Assembly (NCBI GenBank): GCA_046318415.1
Contig: JBKCUK010000010.1
Span: 194,555 to 258,554, forward strand
From: JBKCUK01 sp046318415
GTDB taxonomy: Bacteria; Pseudomonadota; Alphaproteobacteria; Caedimonadales; Caedimonadaceae
DNA: 64,000 nt
Reading direction: 5' to 3'
The first letter of the stretch is position 1, and every line of letters starts with the position of its first letter. This document shows positions 44,493-52,592 of this stretch, piece by piece. A program made the position numbers and the translations under genes. The notes beneath the pieces were generated by a model. It was not told where the DNA came from. It saw nothing but the letters and a program-made list of their open reading frames with translations, and searched no databases.

Positions 44493-45311
44493 CTAGTCTA
44501 GGAAAAAGTCAGGCACAAGACGTGCACCGGGGGTCACATCGTAGACCGATAAATCGGTGACGCCCTCTTCTTGCAACACGGTATCATCGATAAAAAACTG
44601 CCCCGTGCATTCGCGTGAAGGACGCTTTAAAATGGCGAATGCAGCATCCGCCATGATCTCTGGCTTGCGGCTTGCCTTCATCAAGGCTTCGCCCCCCAGC
44701 ATGTTCACGGCTGCTGTTGCAATGGTGGTGCGCGGCCACAACGCGTTCACAGCAATCCCATGGCTGCGGAATTCCTCGCTCATCCCAAGAACGCACATGC
44801 TCATGCCGTACTTCGACATGGTATAGGCACAATGATTTTTGAACCATTTGGAATTCATGTTCAGCGGCGGCGATAGCATAAGAACATGGGGATTGTCGGC
44901 CTTTTGCAGATGGGGAATGCAGGCCTGCGTCGCAGCAAAGGTTGCCCGCATATTGACCCCCATCATCAAATCAAAACGCTTCATGGGGGTGTCCAGGGTT
45001 TTCGTGAGTTGGATGGCACTGGCATTATTAATCAGCATATCAATGCCCCCAAAAGCCTCAACGGCCTTCGCCACCGCCGCTTCGATTTGCGCCTCATCCC
45101 GCACATCGGTGACAACCGGCAGGGCATGCCCCCCCGCTGCTTTGATTTCCTCGGCCACTGTGTGGATGGTACCTTCAAGTTTTGGATGGGGTTGATCGGT
45201 CTTTGCGGCAATCACAACATTGGCGCCCTGGGACGCTGCTTTTAGCGCAATTGCCCGCCCAATCCCTCGACTACCACCGGTGATAAAAACTGTTTTCCCG
45301 TGCCAGAGCAT
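44493..45311 (-). CDS. Short-chain dehydrogenase, HSDL2-like, without SCP2 domain
   Basis: A 272-residue SDR. Cofactor loop TGGSRGIGRAIALKAA, VIAAKTDQPHPKLEGTI, LINNASAIQLTKTLDTP, and the Y-x3-K pair in NHCAYTMSKYGMSM. The string HPKL(E/P)GTI..AAEEI and WFK.HCAYT are features of the hydroxysteroid dehydrogenase-like 2 group, which in animals carries an SCP2 domain that is missing here. Probably fatty-acyl or related lipid metabolism, in a run with an enoyl-CoA hydratase and a thioesterase. Confidence 0.9.
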   Translation of the reverse strand: MLWHGKTVFITGGSRGIGRAIALKAASQGANVVIAAKTDQPHPKLEGTIHTVAEEIKAAGGHALPVVTDVRDEAQIEAAVAKAVEAFGGIDMLINNASAIQLTKTLDTPMKRFDLMMGVNMRATFAATQACIPHLQKADNPHVLMLSPPLNMNSKWFKNHCAYTMSKYGMSMCVLGMSEEFRSHGIAVNALWPRTTIATAAVNMLGGEALMKASRKPEIMADAAFAILKRPSRECTGQFFIDDTVLQEEGVTDLSVYDVTPGARLVPDFFLD

Positions 45312-45337
45312 TTTATTCTCCTTTGATTTAATGTGTT

Positions 45338-46135
45338 TTAGGAGGTCTTTCTTTTATTCAAAAACCCATGAACCCTTTGGGCAAACGCATCGGTGGCAAC
45401 GCACGTGGCAAACGCCTGCCGTTCGTGTTCTAGATGTTGATAAAAAGCTTCTTTATCCAAAAGCAAGGCGCGCGTTTGCACCAGTGCTTCCTGAGGCAGA
45501 GCCATAAGGGAATGGGCAGCCTTTTTTGCATGTTCAAAGGTATTTTCCACCACATCTGTCACAAGGCCAAAATCATGAGCCTGGTGGGCCGAGAGATTGG
45601 TACTGCCGGCAAAAAGCCCCCGTGCCCGCACAACCCCAACCGCCCGCGGCAGGATATAACTGGCGCCCCCATCAGGGCTGAGGCCCATCTGATTATAGGC
45701 CATGGTAAAGTTTGCTTTCGGATGCACCAGGACGTTATCCGCCTGCAGTGCAAGACTCACTCCAAATCCGGCAGCCACCCCTTCGACGCATGTGATAATG
45801 GGTTTTGGCATTTCCACCAAAAGCCGCATCAAATCATTGACATAGCCCACCAGTTGATAAAAGTAATCACGACGTTCAATGGCCGGCAACTCAAGGGCTT
45901 CGCAAAAAAGGTGAATGTCACCGCCGGCCATGAAGTTTCCGCCCTGCCCGCGCAGGATCAGGGCCTGAACATTGCTGTCCTCGCTGACCGCCCTAAACGC
46001 ATCGCTAAGAGCATGGGTTAAGTCACGGTTGAGGGCATTCATCACCTCCGGACGATTGAAGGTAAGGACCATGAGGCCGGCTTCGATCTCTTCCATAAGA
46101 AGGACATCAGAAGCTGAGGTGTGCACTGGGCGCAT
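45338..46135 (-). CDS. Enoyl-CoA hydratase/isomerase family protein
   Basis: A 265-residue crotonase-fold protein. Oxyanion-hole strands RGQGGNFMAGGDIHLF and EGVAAGFGVSLALQADNVL are present. MAYNQMGLSPDGGASYILPRAVG is the stretch shared with PaaG-type isomerases, where the acidic residue is Asp rather than the two Glu of classical hydratases, so an isomerase or a diverged hydratase is likely. Starts two bases before the previous gene's end zone and is in one run with the thioesterase and SDR genes. Confidence 0.9.
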   Translation of the reverse strand: MRPVHTSASDVLLMEEIEAGLMVLTFNRPEVMNALNRDLTHALSDAFRAVSEDSNVQALILRGQGGNFMAGGDIHLFCEALELPAIERRDYFYQLVGYVNDLMRLLVEMPKPIITCVEGVAAGFGVSLALQADNVLVHPKANFTMAYNQMGLSPDGGASYILPRAVGVVRARGLFAGSTNLSAHQAHDFGLVTDVVENTFEHAKKAAHSLMALPQEALVQTRALLLDKEAFYQHLEHERQAFATCVATDAFAQRVHGFLNKRKTS

Positions 46136-46136
46136 C

Positions 46137-46673
46137 TTAACTTTCCTCCCCTTCGCCTGCTTTCATCGCCTCTTCCAACTGGGCCCAAGAGACCATGGCC
46201 GAAGTCAACATCTGCGGATCGGTATCCACACCAATTGAGGCAAAAATCTCCCGTGTTGGCACGCTCTTTCCTCTCGCTACAAACACACCCTTCATAAGGG
46301 CATGGGCGATCAATTCACCTTCACGCTCGATTTTTTGCTCCATGATCACCCATTTTTCATCCCACCCCACCACACGGGTCTTCAGCACAAAGCGCTGACC
46401 AAGGGTAAGGCTGCGCCGATAGCGAATGGTGGATGCCCCAAGCGCCACGCCCCAGCGCCGCTTCAGCGCTTGACGACCCACACCGGTACGAAACATTAAA
46501 TCAATACGCCCCAGATCCATCAGGCTCAAATAGCGCGAATTGGTCATATGCATGTTGAGGTCCAGATCCGTCGGCAGAACATGAAAAACGAGTTCGCTCT
46601 CATCAAATAATCCCAGACGAGACCTGGAGCGCACGGTTAACAGCAGGAGAATCAAACGTAGGAGTAGATTCAA
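46137..46673 (-). CDS. Acyl-CoA thioesterase, THEM6-like hot-dog fold
   Basis: A 178-residue hot-dog protein with an N-terminal hydrophobic helix (MNLLLRLILLLLTV). VLPTDLDLNMHMTNSRYLSLMDLGRIDLMFRTG contains the Asp and N-S-R-Y signature of the 4HBT/THEM6 group. First gene of a minus-strand run thioesterase, enoyl-CoA hydratase, SDR, LRR. The gap 46674-46895 upstream holds the terminator of the F-box pseudogene and, near the start, probably the promoter. Confidence 0.85.
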   Translation of the reverse strand: MNLLLRLILLLLTVRSRSRLGLFDESELVFHVLPTDLDLNMHMTNSRYLSLMDLGRIDLMFRTGVGRQALKRRWGVALGASTIRYRRSLTLGQRFVLKTRVVGWDEKWVIMEQKIEREGELIAHALMKGVFVARGKSVPTREIFASIGVDTDPQMLTSAMVSWAQLEEAMKAGEGEES

Positions 46674-46820
46674 GTATGGAGCTCCCTTTATTATGGGTTC
46701 AATCTGTCCTCTTTTTTTGAATCATAGACGGCTGACACGAGGGCGCCAAGGGATTTCTGCGAACCTTTTTGGGCATGGGAACACACTTACAAAGAAAAAT
46801 GCGCGCAAGTGACACAAAAT

Positions 46821-46865
46821 AAAAAAACGCCACTTTTTGATTATCTCAAATCAAAAAGCAGCGGC
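46821..46865 (-). terminator. Rho-independent terminator at the end of the F-box array
   Basis: Minus strand: GC..CTTTTTGATT loop AATCAAAAAG..GC hairpin (46829-46865), followed by GTTTTTTTATTTT. It follows the stop of the truncated F-box copy by about 30 bases. Confidence 0.85.
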
Positions 46866-46895
46866 CTTTTTTCTTGGATTGAGCTGACTTAGTTA

Positions 46896-47565
46896 TTAAT
46901 TGCACCAAGAATAGTAAAGTAAATGCCTGAGGTTAATGTTTCCCCGCATACCACAAATGCCATAAGTGCCATCCCCCATGGGTATAACTTTGGAAAAACT
47001 GAGAGATTTCAAGGGGCTATTTACAAGCACTTCGCCATCCTCATCGGGCGCACCAATCAGGACAGTATTAACCCTACCTTCATTTACCTTCAGCCACTTT
47101 TGATAAGCTTCTTCGCTCATAATGGTGGGATTATACACTTCCCACTTTTGCAGTGTGCCTTCTGAGCTCCAGAGCATCGCGCATAACACGCACGACATCA
47201 TCTCGGCTTTTATTAGGGCCTCGCTGTAATGAGGAATGCTCATTCTGGTTTAAAGACTGAAGACCTTTGATTGAGGCGTTCCAAGCAGGACACACTAAGG
47301 CCGCCGCTGCCGCATCACGCCCCTCGAGATACGCGAGGACTGACTGCTGAATTTTAGCATGTAAAAGATTAATACACACAGGGACAAAACGAGATTTGCC
47401 CTCGTCTGGCTCGCCACCGGCCAAAGCGTGAGTCATGAACACACGAGATGTCTCAAGCACCCCCATCGCAAGATAAAAAGGCACTGTGATCGATATTGGC
47501 TTTTTGGGTTTAACGAGGAGAGCCCCACTCATTTTAAAGTCCAGGTGGGCGTTATAGAATGACAA
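46896..47565 (-). pseudogene. F-box array member 5, broken by internal deletion and frame change
   Basis: Two overlapping frames. 47131-47565 begins MSFYNAHLDF, has a hydrophobic stretch (ISITVPFYLAMGVLETSRVFM) and an F-box-like block INLLHAKIQQSVLAYLEG...LVCPAWNASI. 46896-47243 is a different frame that carries only the end of the shared C-terminal module: WSSEGTLQKWEVYNP, VIPMGDGTYGICGM and INLRHLLYYSWCN, closely matching the member at 50127. The G-P-Y-x-x-x-W and GF-x-x-P blocks are missing between the halves. The simplest reading is an internal deletion of about 80-100 codons with loss of frame at about 47170-47190. Not expected to make a working protein unless the F-box half alone is used. 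Confidence 0.85.
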
Positions 47566-47571
47566 ACCGCG

Positions 47572-48579
47572 CTATTCATCCACGTACCGCCAGCGCGAAT
47601 ACAATAAGTAAGGCAGATCAACGTTTGTTTTAAGTTGACAAACCCCAAAGCGCTCATCGTCCAAGGGCACAACGACGCGTGAAAAAAGCCCCCTCAGCGC
47701 TGCGCGGTCAGTAGTTGTGCTGCGAATACCTTCAACGGGATCACAAAGCTCCCATCTATTCACATTTTCTCCATAGTAATCTCTGAATTCCATGTATGCA
47801 GATTTGCTGAGGATTTCCGCTTTTTCAATCTGCCACTCACGCCCTGTTTGAATATCGTTCCACATTGGCAAGTCACCTGGACTATGCGAGGTGCCTTTCT
47901 TAAAAGTCAGGAATCGATTAACCCAGTGCCCCATATTCTCGGGCGCAATGGCCAAAGGACTAAATCCATAAATATATTTTGGCTGAAATACATGCGTTGA
48001 TGACCGCCTCACTGCCTGGCGCTCCCAATCAAGCTGGATCAGACCTTTCATCTCTCCACGAACAGGAGTTAGACAAACGCCACAGAACAAAGTCTGATCA
48101 TCAGTCCAGTCGGGCTCAGTCGACCATTCTACTGCGTAGGGTCCATACTGCATCCTGCGTGCGATGCGGCAGACTACCCTATTCTCACGTGAGGTTATGT
48201 TGAAATGTCTCGTATCAACCTTTGGCACTAAATAGCTAGGATCACGCGATTCCATCAGGCATGAGTGCCATAGCCACAGATCATGAACAATAGAATTCCA
48301 TTTCTTCGCTAAAAGAGCGAGGCGCCCAAAGTCTTCTCTTGAGAGATGCGAATATATCTCAAGGCGCATCTCAGCAGGCAACGCATGGATTGGGTCTTCA
48401 TCACAAGGGAAACCACAGACGTCCATTCTTTCAGCTTTTGGCGCTGGTGCTAGGTTTTCTTGCGCGCCCACCTCTCTGAGGTCACTGGCAAGTGCAGCGG
48501 GCACCATCAAGGTTATCCAGAGCTTCACAAGGAGCCACGAAAAAAGAATCCTATTTTCCTTCAGACAAGCTTCATCCAT
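47572..48579 (-). CDS. Secreted F-box protein, array member 4
   Basis: A 335-residue protein from the ATG at about 48579 (MDEACLKENRILFSWLL); weak upstream alternatives reach 48627 and no clear ribosome-binding site decides. Signal peptide ends ALA, mature protein SDLREVG. F-box at about 64-105: IHALPAEMRLEIYSHLSRED, then FGRLALLAKKWNSIVHD-LWLW. The shared C-terminal module follows: MQYGPYAVEWST (about 143), IYGFSPLAIAPENMGHWV, MWNDIQTGREWQIEKAEILS, and NVDLPYLLYSRWRY at the end. Only six bases separate it from the broken member downstream. Function: predicted export and host SCF recruitment, with the C-terminal module of unknown target; the F-box reading is sequence-based, the host role is inference. 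Confidence 0.88.
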   Translation of the reverse strand: MDEACLKENRILFSWLLVKLWITLMVPAALASDLREVGAQENLAPAPKAERMDVCGFPCDEDPIHALPAEMRLEIYSHLSREDFGRLALLAKKWNSIVHDLWLWHSCLMESRDPSYLVPKVDTRHFNITSRENRVVCRIARRMQYGPYAVEWSTEPDWTDDQTLFCGVCLTPVRGEMKGLIQLDWERQAVRRSSTHVFQPKYIYGFSPLAIAPENMGHWVNRFLTFKKGTSHSPGDLPMWNDIQTGREWQIEKAEILSKSAYMEFRDYYGENVNRWELCDPVEGIRSTTTDRAALRGLFSRVVVPLDDERFGVCQLKTNVDLPYLLYSRWRYVDE

Positions 48580-48742
48580 TGAGCACCGAACGACTTCGTT
48601 TAATAATCTTGGGACTTGCATAATCAACGACCAATTTATTGGAAAATTGATAAATAGTGTTTTTTTTCGCCGAGATATTGAAAAAGAGAAAAAATCTACA
48701 GCGCAAATAAGATGAATAACTAGAAAAGAAAAAAATATATGT

Positions 48743-48782
48743 GATAAAAAATCCCTGCCTTTCCAAAAAACAGGGATTTTAT
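48743..48782 (-). terminator. Rho-independent terminator after F-box member 3
   Basis: Stem AAAATCCCTG / CAGGGATTTT around a CCTTTCCAAAAAA loop; T runs on both sides (minus strand GGATTTTTTATC). It lies about 15 bases after the stop of the gene at 48797, so each array gene probably has its own transcript. Confidence 0.9.
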
Positions 48783-48796
48783 ATTTTTTAGAGTTT

Positions 48797-49849
48797 TTAT
48801 TTATTTAAACGCCAACTATAATACATTAAGTCACACAAATCAAAATTGGCCTTCATAACAACCAATCCATAGTTCTCATCATCCACAGGCAAGCTTTGAG
48901 CGCATTCTATACTGACCATTTTTGAGACATTTTTCGTCGGAATTTTCAGATCCGGAACTTCGTCATGAATCTTAAAAACCTCAAATATTTCAGAGTTTTG
49001 GGCGCTTTCTTCATCGTAAATAGCCCGCGAAACAATCAGCGCCTCGTCAATCCCCCACTCCACACCGGTTTCAGGGTCTTCCCATTTGGGCATGATCTTA
49101 AGGTCCGGCGATTCTTCTTGAGCGTCTTTAAACAGCTTCTCCCATGATACGATTTGGTGTGCGTTAATGGACGGTACTTGAAACCCTTTAATGGAAACGG
49201 GGTGAAAGTTTGGCTGTGTGATCCTTGCTTCATAACGATCGGACGTGACAACACAAAACTCATCCTTTTCATTGGGACTCAATAACTCGGTACGCAATAC
49301 TGTTTTGCCCAAACAAGACGAGCGAGCGCCCCATTGAATCGTGTATGGACCATGCTGAGTCTCCATAGTCACACGCAAAACAGGACTCAACTCTAAATCC
49401 GCACAGAGATTTTTGACGATTCGAGGCGTTAATTTAATTGATCTATCTTGTTGCTGCAATTGACGCCAAACCCATGGGCTTTCGGAGATTTCCCTCCAAG
49501 CTCTAGACACCAGTCTAAGACGGCCAACTTCTTCCCTAGAGAGATAGGTGAAAAGGGTTTGACTTAATTCAGCAGGCAAAGCCGAAACCATATCAAAGAT
49601 GTTTACCTGATTATCCATCACAGGACTTGCCATGACAGAAGAGGGGTTTGGCGCAGAACCCTCATAACTATGATCGTTCCATTCTTGATATCCACCATTC
49701 TGGTGAGGGAGGGACACCAGAGGGGTATTTTCATCCCGTGACCCCACAAGATCACTCGCCAACGCACAACTTAAAGACAGTGCTGAGAACATAATAGCCC
49801 TGGTTACGCTGGAACGCTTCTTACCTACATCAATTAATAAATTTTTCAT
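48797..49849 (-). CDS. Secreted F-box protein, array member 3
   Basis: A 350-residue protein with an AGGA ribosome-binding site 9 bases before ATG 49849. Signal peptide RAIMFSALSLSCALA, mature SDLVGSRDENTP. A Ser/Asn/Pro-rich linker (about 35-80) leads to the F-box at 87-128: VSALPAELSQTLFTYLSREE, then VGRLRLVSRAWREISESPWVW, the best match in the window to the eukaryotic consensus. The C-terminal module follows: TQHGPYTIQWGA (about 165), IKGFQVPSINAHQIVSW, KWEDPETGVEWGIDEALIVS and NFDLCDLMYYSWRLNK. AT-rich upstream region (49850-50047) without a gene. Host-directed role inferred. Confidence 0.9.
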   Translation of the reverse strand: MKNLLIDVGKKRSSVTRAIMFSALSLSCALASDLVGSRDENTPLVSLPHQNGGYQEWNDHSYEGSAPNPSSVMASPVMDNQVNIFDMVSALPAELSQTLFTYLSREEVGRLRLVSRAWREISESPWVWRQLQQQDRSIKLTPRIVKNLCADLELSPVLRVTMETQHGPYTIQWGARSSCLGKTVLRTELLSPNEKDEFCVVTSDRYEARITQPNFHPVSIKGFQVPSINAHQIVSWEKLFKDAQEESPDLKIMPKWEDPETGVEWGIDEALIVSRAIYDEESAQNSEIFEVFKIHDEVPDLKIPTKNVSKMVSIECAQSLPVDDENYGLVVMKANFDLCDLMYYSWRLNK

Positions 49850-50050
49850 ATCTCACATCCTATTGTTTAACGATAATTTTATAATTAGTATCACATACAA
49901 TTATTTAAAATAAATAATCCGGATATCGAAATAAAAACTAAATTAATATAGATTTACAAAACAAAATGTTGTTATTAGTTCTATTTTTTAATCAAAATCA
50001 GCTACGAACAGCTCTAGCGCGAGAGGATGACAGCTATAACTTGAAATAGG

Positions 50051-50102
50051 TAGAAAAAGAGAGCAGCCACTGCCCCCCCTTCCTGTGCAGGGGGGGGCAG
50101 TG
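50051..50102 (-). terminator. Terminator after F-box member 2
   Basis: Minus strand: CACTGCCCCCCCC loop AGGGGGGGCAGTG-type hairpin with a very G/C-rich stem (50068-50102), then GGCTGCTCTCTTTTTCTACC. The long C and G runs in the stem are also places where slippage or base-call errors are likely. Confidence 0.8.
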
Positions 50103-50126
50103 ACCATGAGACCTACAGAAGACCTC

Positions 50127-51122
50127 CTATTTAAAGCGCCAGCTATAGTATAGCAAATGCTTAAGATCAAAATTTCCACTCATAAAGCAGGTACCATAGG
50201 TCCCGTCACCCATGGGAATGACCCTGCAAACATTGAGCGATTTTAGGGCGCTATGCACAACCCCTTCCCCGTCATCTTCAGGCGCACCAATAGAGACTCT
50301 ATTCACTCTTTCACCATTTAGCCTCAGCCATTCCTGATAGCTCTCTTCGCTCTTAATAGATGGGCTATACACTTTCCACTTTCGCAGTGTGCCCTCTTGG
50401 CTCCAAATCAGCGGGGAAGCAGACTCAAAATGTGAAAGATTTTTTTTAACCTCACTATGTTTCTTGGCCCAGCTTCTTAACTGCTCAATGCTGACTGTGG
50501 GCAAATCGAATCCCTCTATTGAACTTGGAAGCAATTCCCTTTTTACGGTTACTACCTTTCCAAGATAGGGCAAACCAAAATGAATTTCTGCTTTATGCCG
50601 TCCTTGGACTGGGTTTGGCTCTGGGATTTCCATGGTGTATTCAGGACCAACAATGAAAGGACCTGCCGACCATTGAATCTTATAGGGGCCGTACTGCACA
50701 TCTTTTTGGACCATCATTAAATCGTGACTTTCCATGACTTCCTCATGGATCACCTGGATATTCTTTGCGTTCACCGGAGGCGCCTTGAGCGTCATGTCTC
50801 TGTCGTCGACATAATAGGGAAACAAATGATCTTTGGAGAGCTTATGCCATCCTTTCGAGACGCACGCTAAACGACCATACTCTTCCCTTGTCAGATAAGA
50901 TAAAACTTTATGATTCAAGTTATAAGGCAAACGGGAGAGAAGGTCTGAAGACGCCTCGCCCTGGGCCGACCCCCCTCTTAAAGGCTGACCACTTGACGAA
51001 TGCGCTATATTGGAAGTCTCTTCATTGAGATCACTGGCCATTACCGATGACAACATCAAAGCCGGCAAAAGCAAGGCAGCACGGAACAAAGACGGTGCTG
51101 TATTTGATTTAAAAAACTGCAT
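50127..51122 (-). CDS. Secreted F-box protein, array member 2
   Basis: A 331-residue protein. I favour ATG 51122 with GTGGAG six bases upstream; GTG 51134 with AAAGGAG is the alternative. Signal peptide SLFRAALLLPALMLSSVMA, mature SDLNEETSN. F-box at about 61-100: LLSRLPYNLNHKVLSYLTRE, then EYGRLACVSKGWHKLSKD; the L-P and G-W positions are kept but the end lacks the usual final Trp. C-terminal module: VQYGPYKIQWSAG, IEGFDLPTVSIEQLRSW, IWSQEGTLRKWKVYSPSIKS, VIPMGDGTYGTCFM and NFDLKHLLYYSWRFK. Its last 90 residues are the closest match of the broken copy at 46896. Confidence 0.88.
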   Translation of the reverse strand: MQFFKSNTAPSLFRAALLLPALMLSSVMASDLNEETSNIAHSSSGQPLRGGSAQGEASSDLLSRLPYNLNHKVLSYLTREEYGRLACVSKGWHKLSKDHLFPYYVDDRDMTLKAPPVNAKNIQVIHEEVMESHDLMMVQKDVQYGPYKIQWSAGPFIVGPEYTMEIPEPNPVQGRHKAEIHFGLPYLGKVVTVKRELLPSSIEGFDLPTVSIEQLRSWAKKHSEVKKNLSHFESASPLIWSQEGTLRKWKVYSPSIKSEESYQEWLRLNGERVNRVSIGAPEDDGEGVVHSALKSLNVCRVIPMGDGTYGTCFMSGNFDLKHLLYYSWRFK

Positions 51123-51435
51123 GGGAAACTCCACATTTATTACACTCCTTTTTTATGGAGACTCAATGTCAAAATGACAAATTGAAGAAGCTCCGGCTTT
51201 TCTACCAAGTGCAATCCATGCACTTTGCCGGCTTTGAGAACACAAAACTTTTCAATAAAAACTGAAGCCGGGAAAACTTGTTGCGTGCTTTTTCACACAA
51301 GGATTCTTTGGGCTTCATCGTTGATTCATAATAAAGCCAGGAAAGAATAGAGGGACAAAGACGAAGGAAAGGAATAAAGCTGACGCAAATCTGGCCGCCC
51401 CACCCCAGGAAAGAGCGGCCAGAATTTCAAAAAAG

Positions 51436-52592
51436 TCATGTGGAAGAATACTCATCCTTGAGGCGCCAGTCATAATAAAAAAGATCGCAGAGATCAAAGT
51501 TTGCCGCCATACTAAATAACGCATACGTCCCATTCGGCAAAAGAACGGCGCGATAACATCGCAGGCTCTTGAGTGTTAACGATTGTTCGCCATAGGGGCG
51601 CAAATCAGGATTAGGCCGACCGATCATCCAATAATCAAAGTGATTTCCATGAATTTCTCGCAGTTCTTCGAGAGATTTATATCTCAGACTTGATAAATTA
51701 TGAATTTTCCATTCTTTTTTGCTGACGGGGTCATGCCATCTTAATTCTAGGCTTTGTGCCGGCTTATGCTCATTTTTTTGAGCATTGACCTTTTCAACCC
51801 AATCTTGGACTTGCTCGATGGTTACCGCTGGAAACGCTAGACCTGTCACGCGTGAGGGAGAAAAGGATTGGGTAGTCTTAAACGTATCCTTCACACCCTC
51901 TGTGTAGATAAAGTGGATTTCATTTTTGCATGGCACAGCATTCTGATGAGCGCTGATTTTTTGCAATTGACACTCAGAATACAAATAGAAGCGGCCCGTT
52001 GACCAGCGCACATGACAAGGACCGTACTGCACATCTTTGAAAACTTCGCCCCCTTTAAGCCCTTAGAGGAAATGTGCAGGCCTTTTCTCGATACAGATGG
52101 GATGTGGATAGTTCTGTCACTGATTTGCAGTGCACGCCAAAGAGAGGGAGCCTCAGCCATCACTTTCCAGTCCCTGGACACCAACGCCAGACGGGCGAGC
52201 TCTGCGCGTTCTAGGAAGGAGAAAACATGGAGCCTTAATTCAGCAGGCAACACCGCCATGATCCCACCCTCTTTATCTTGCCAATCCATTTCCCTATTCA
52301 CCGGCGTGCCCGTCGCCAGATCATAAACAGACCGAAGGAAAGAAAGACCTTTGATATGCTCGCTCCATTGGCGACACACTAAGGATGCGGCAACAGCATC
52401 CCGTCCATCGAGATAAGACAAGATGGTTTGCTGAAGCTCTTCGTGCACCTTATTGAACAAGCAAATCGGTGAGCTTGACTGCATATCTTCGGCAAGGTCA
52501 CTGGCTCCGACCACGAACGCCCCTAGCATTGAGAAAGTTAGTGCAAGAGCAGGCATAACCAATTTCTGACTGTATTGCCCTTGAATAGACAT
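51436..52592 (-). pseudogene. Secreted F-box protein, array member 1, with two F-box-like blocks and one frameshift
   Basis: The first frame (start 52592) has a signal peptide (KLVMPALALTFSMLGAFVVGA, mature SDLAEDMQ), a first F-box-like block at about 47-86 (CLFNKVHEELQQTILSYLDG then DAVAASLVCRQWSEHI) and a standard F-box at about 111-152 (IMAVLPAELRLHVFSFLERA then LARLALVSRDWKVMAEAPSLW). The frame then leaves the family pattern. The second frame, ending at 51436, continues the C-terminal module (VQYGPCHVRWSTG, VTGLAFPAVTIEQVQDW, RWHDPVSKKEWKI, NFDLCDLFYYDWRLKDE). One extra G in the G5 run (C5 at 52049-52053 on the plus strand) joins them into a protein of about 385 residues. Pseudogene, phase-variable gene or sequencing error; the sequence cannot tell. 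Confidence 0.85.

Noticed and set aside
45434..46021. 195-codon plus-strand frame antisense to the enoyl-CoA hydratase gene
   Set aside because: The minus-strand gene is well supported; the antisense frame is Cys/His-rich shadow.
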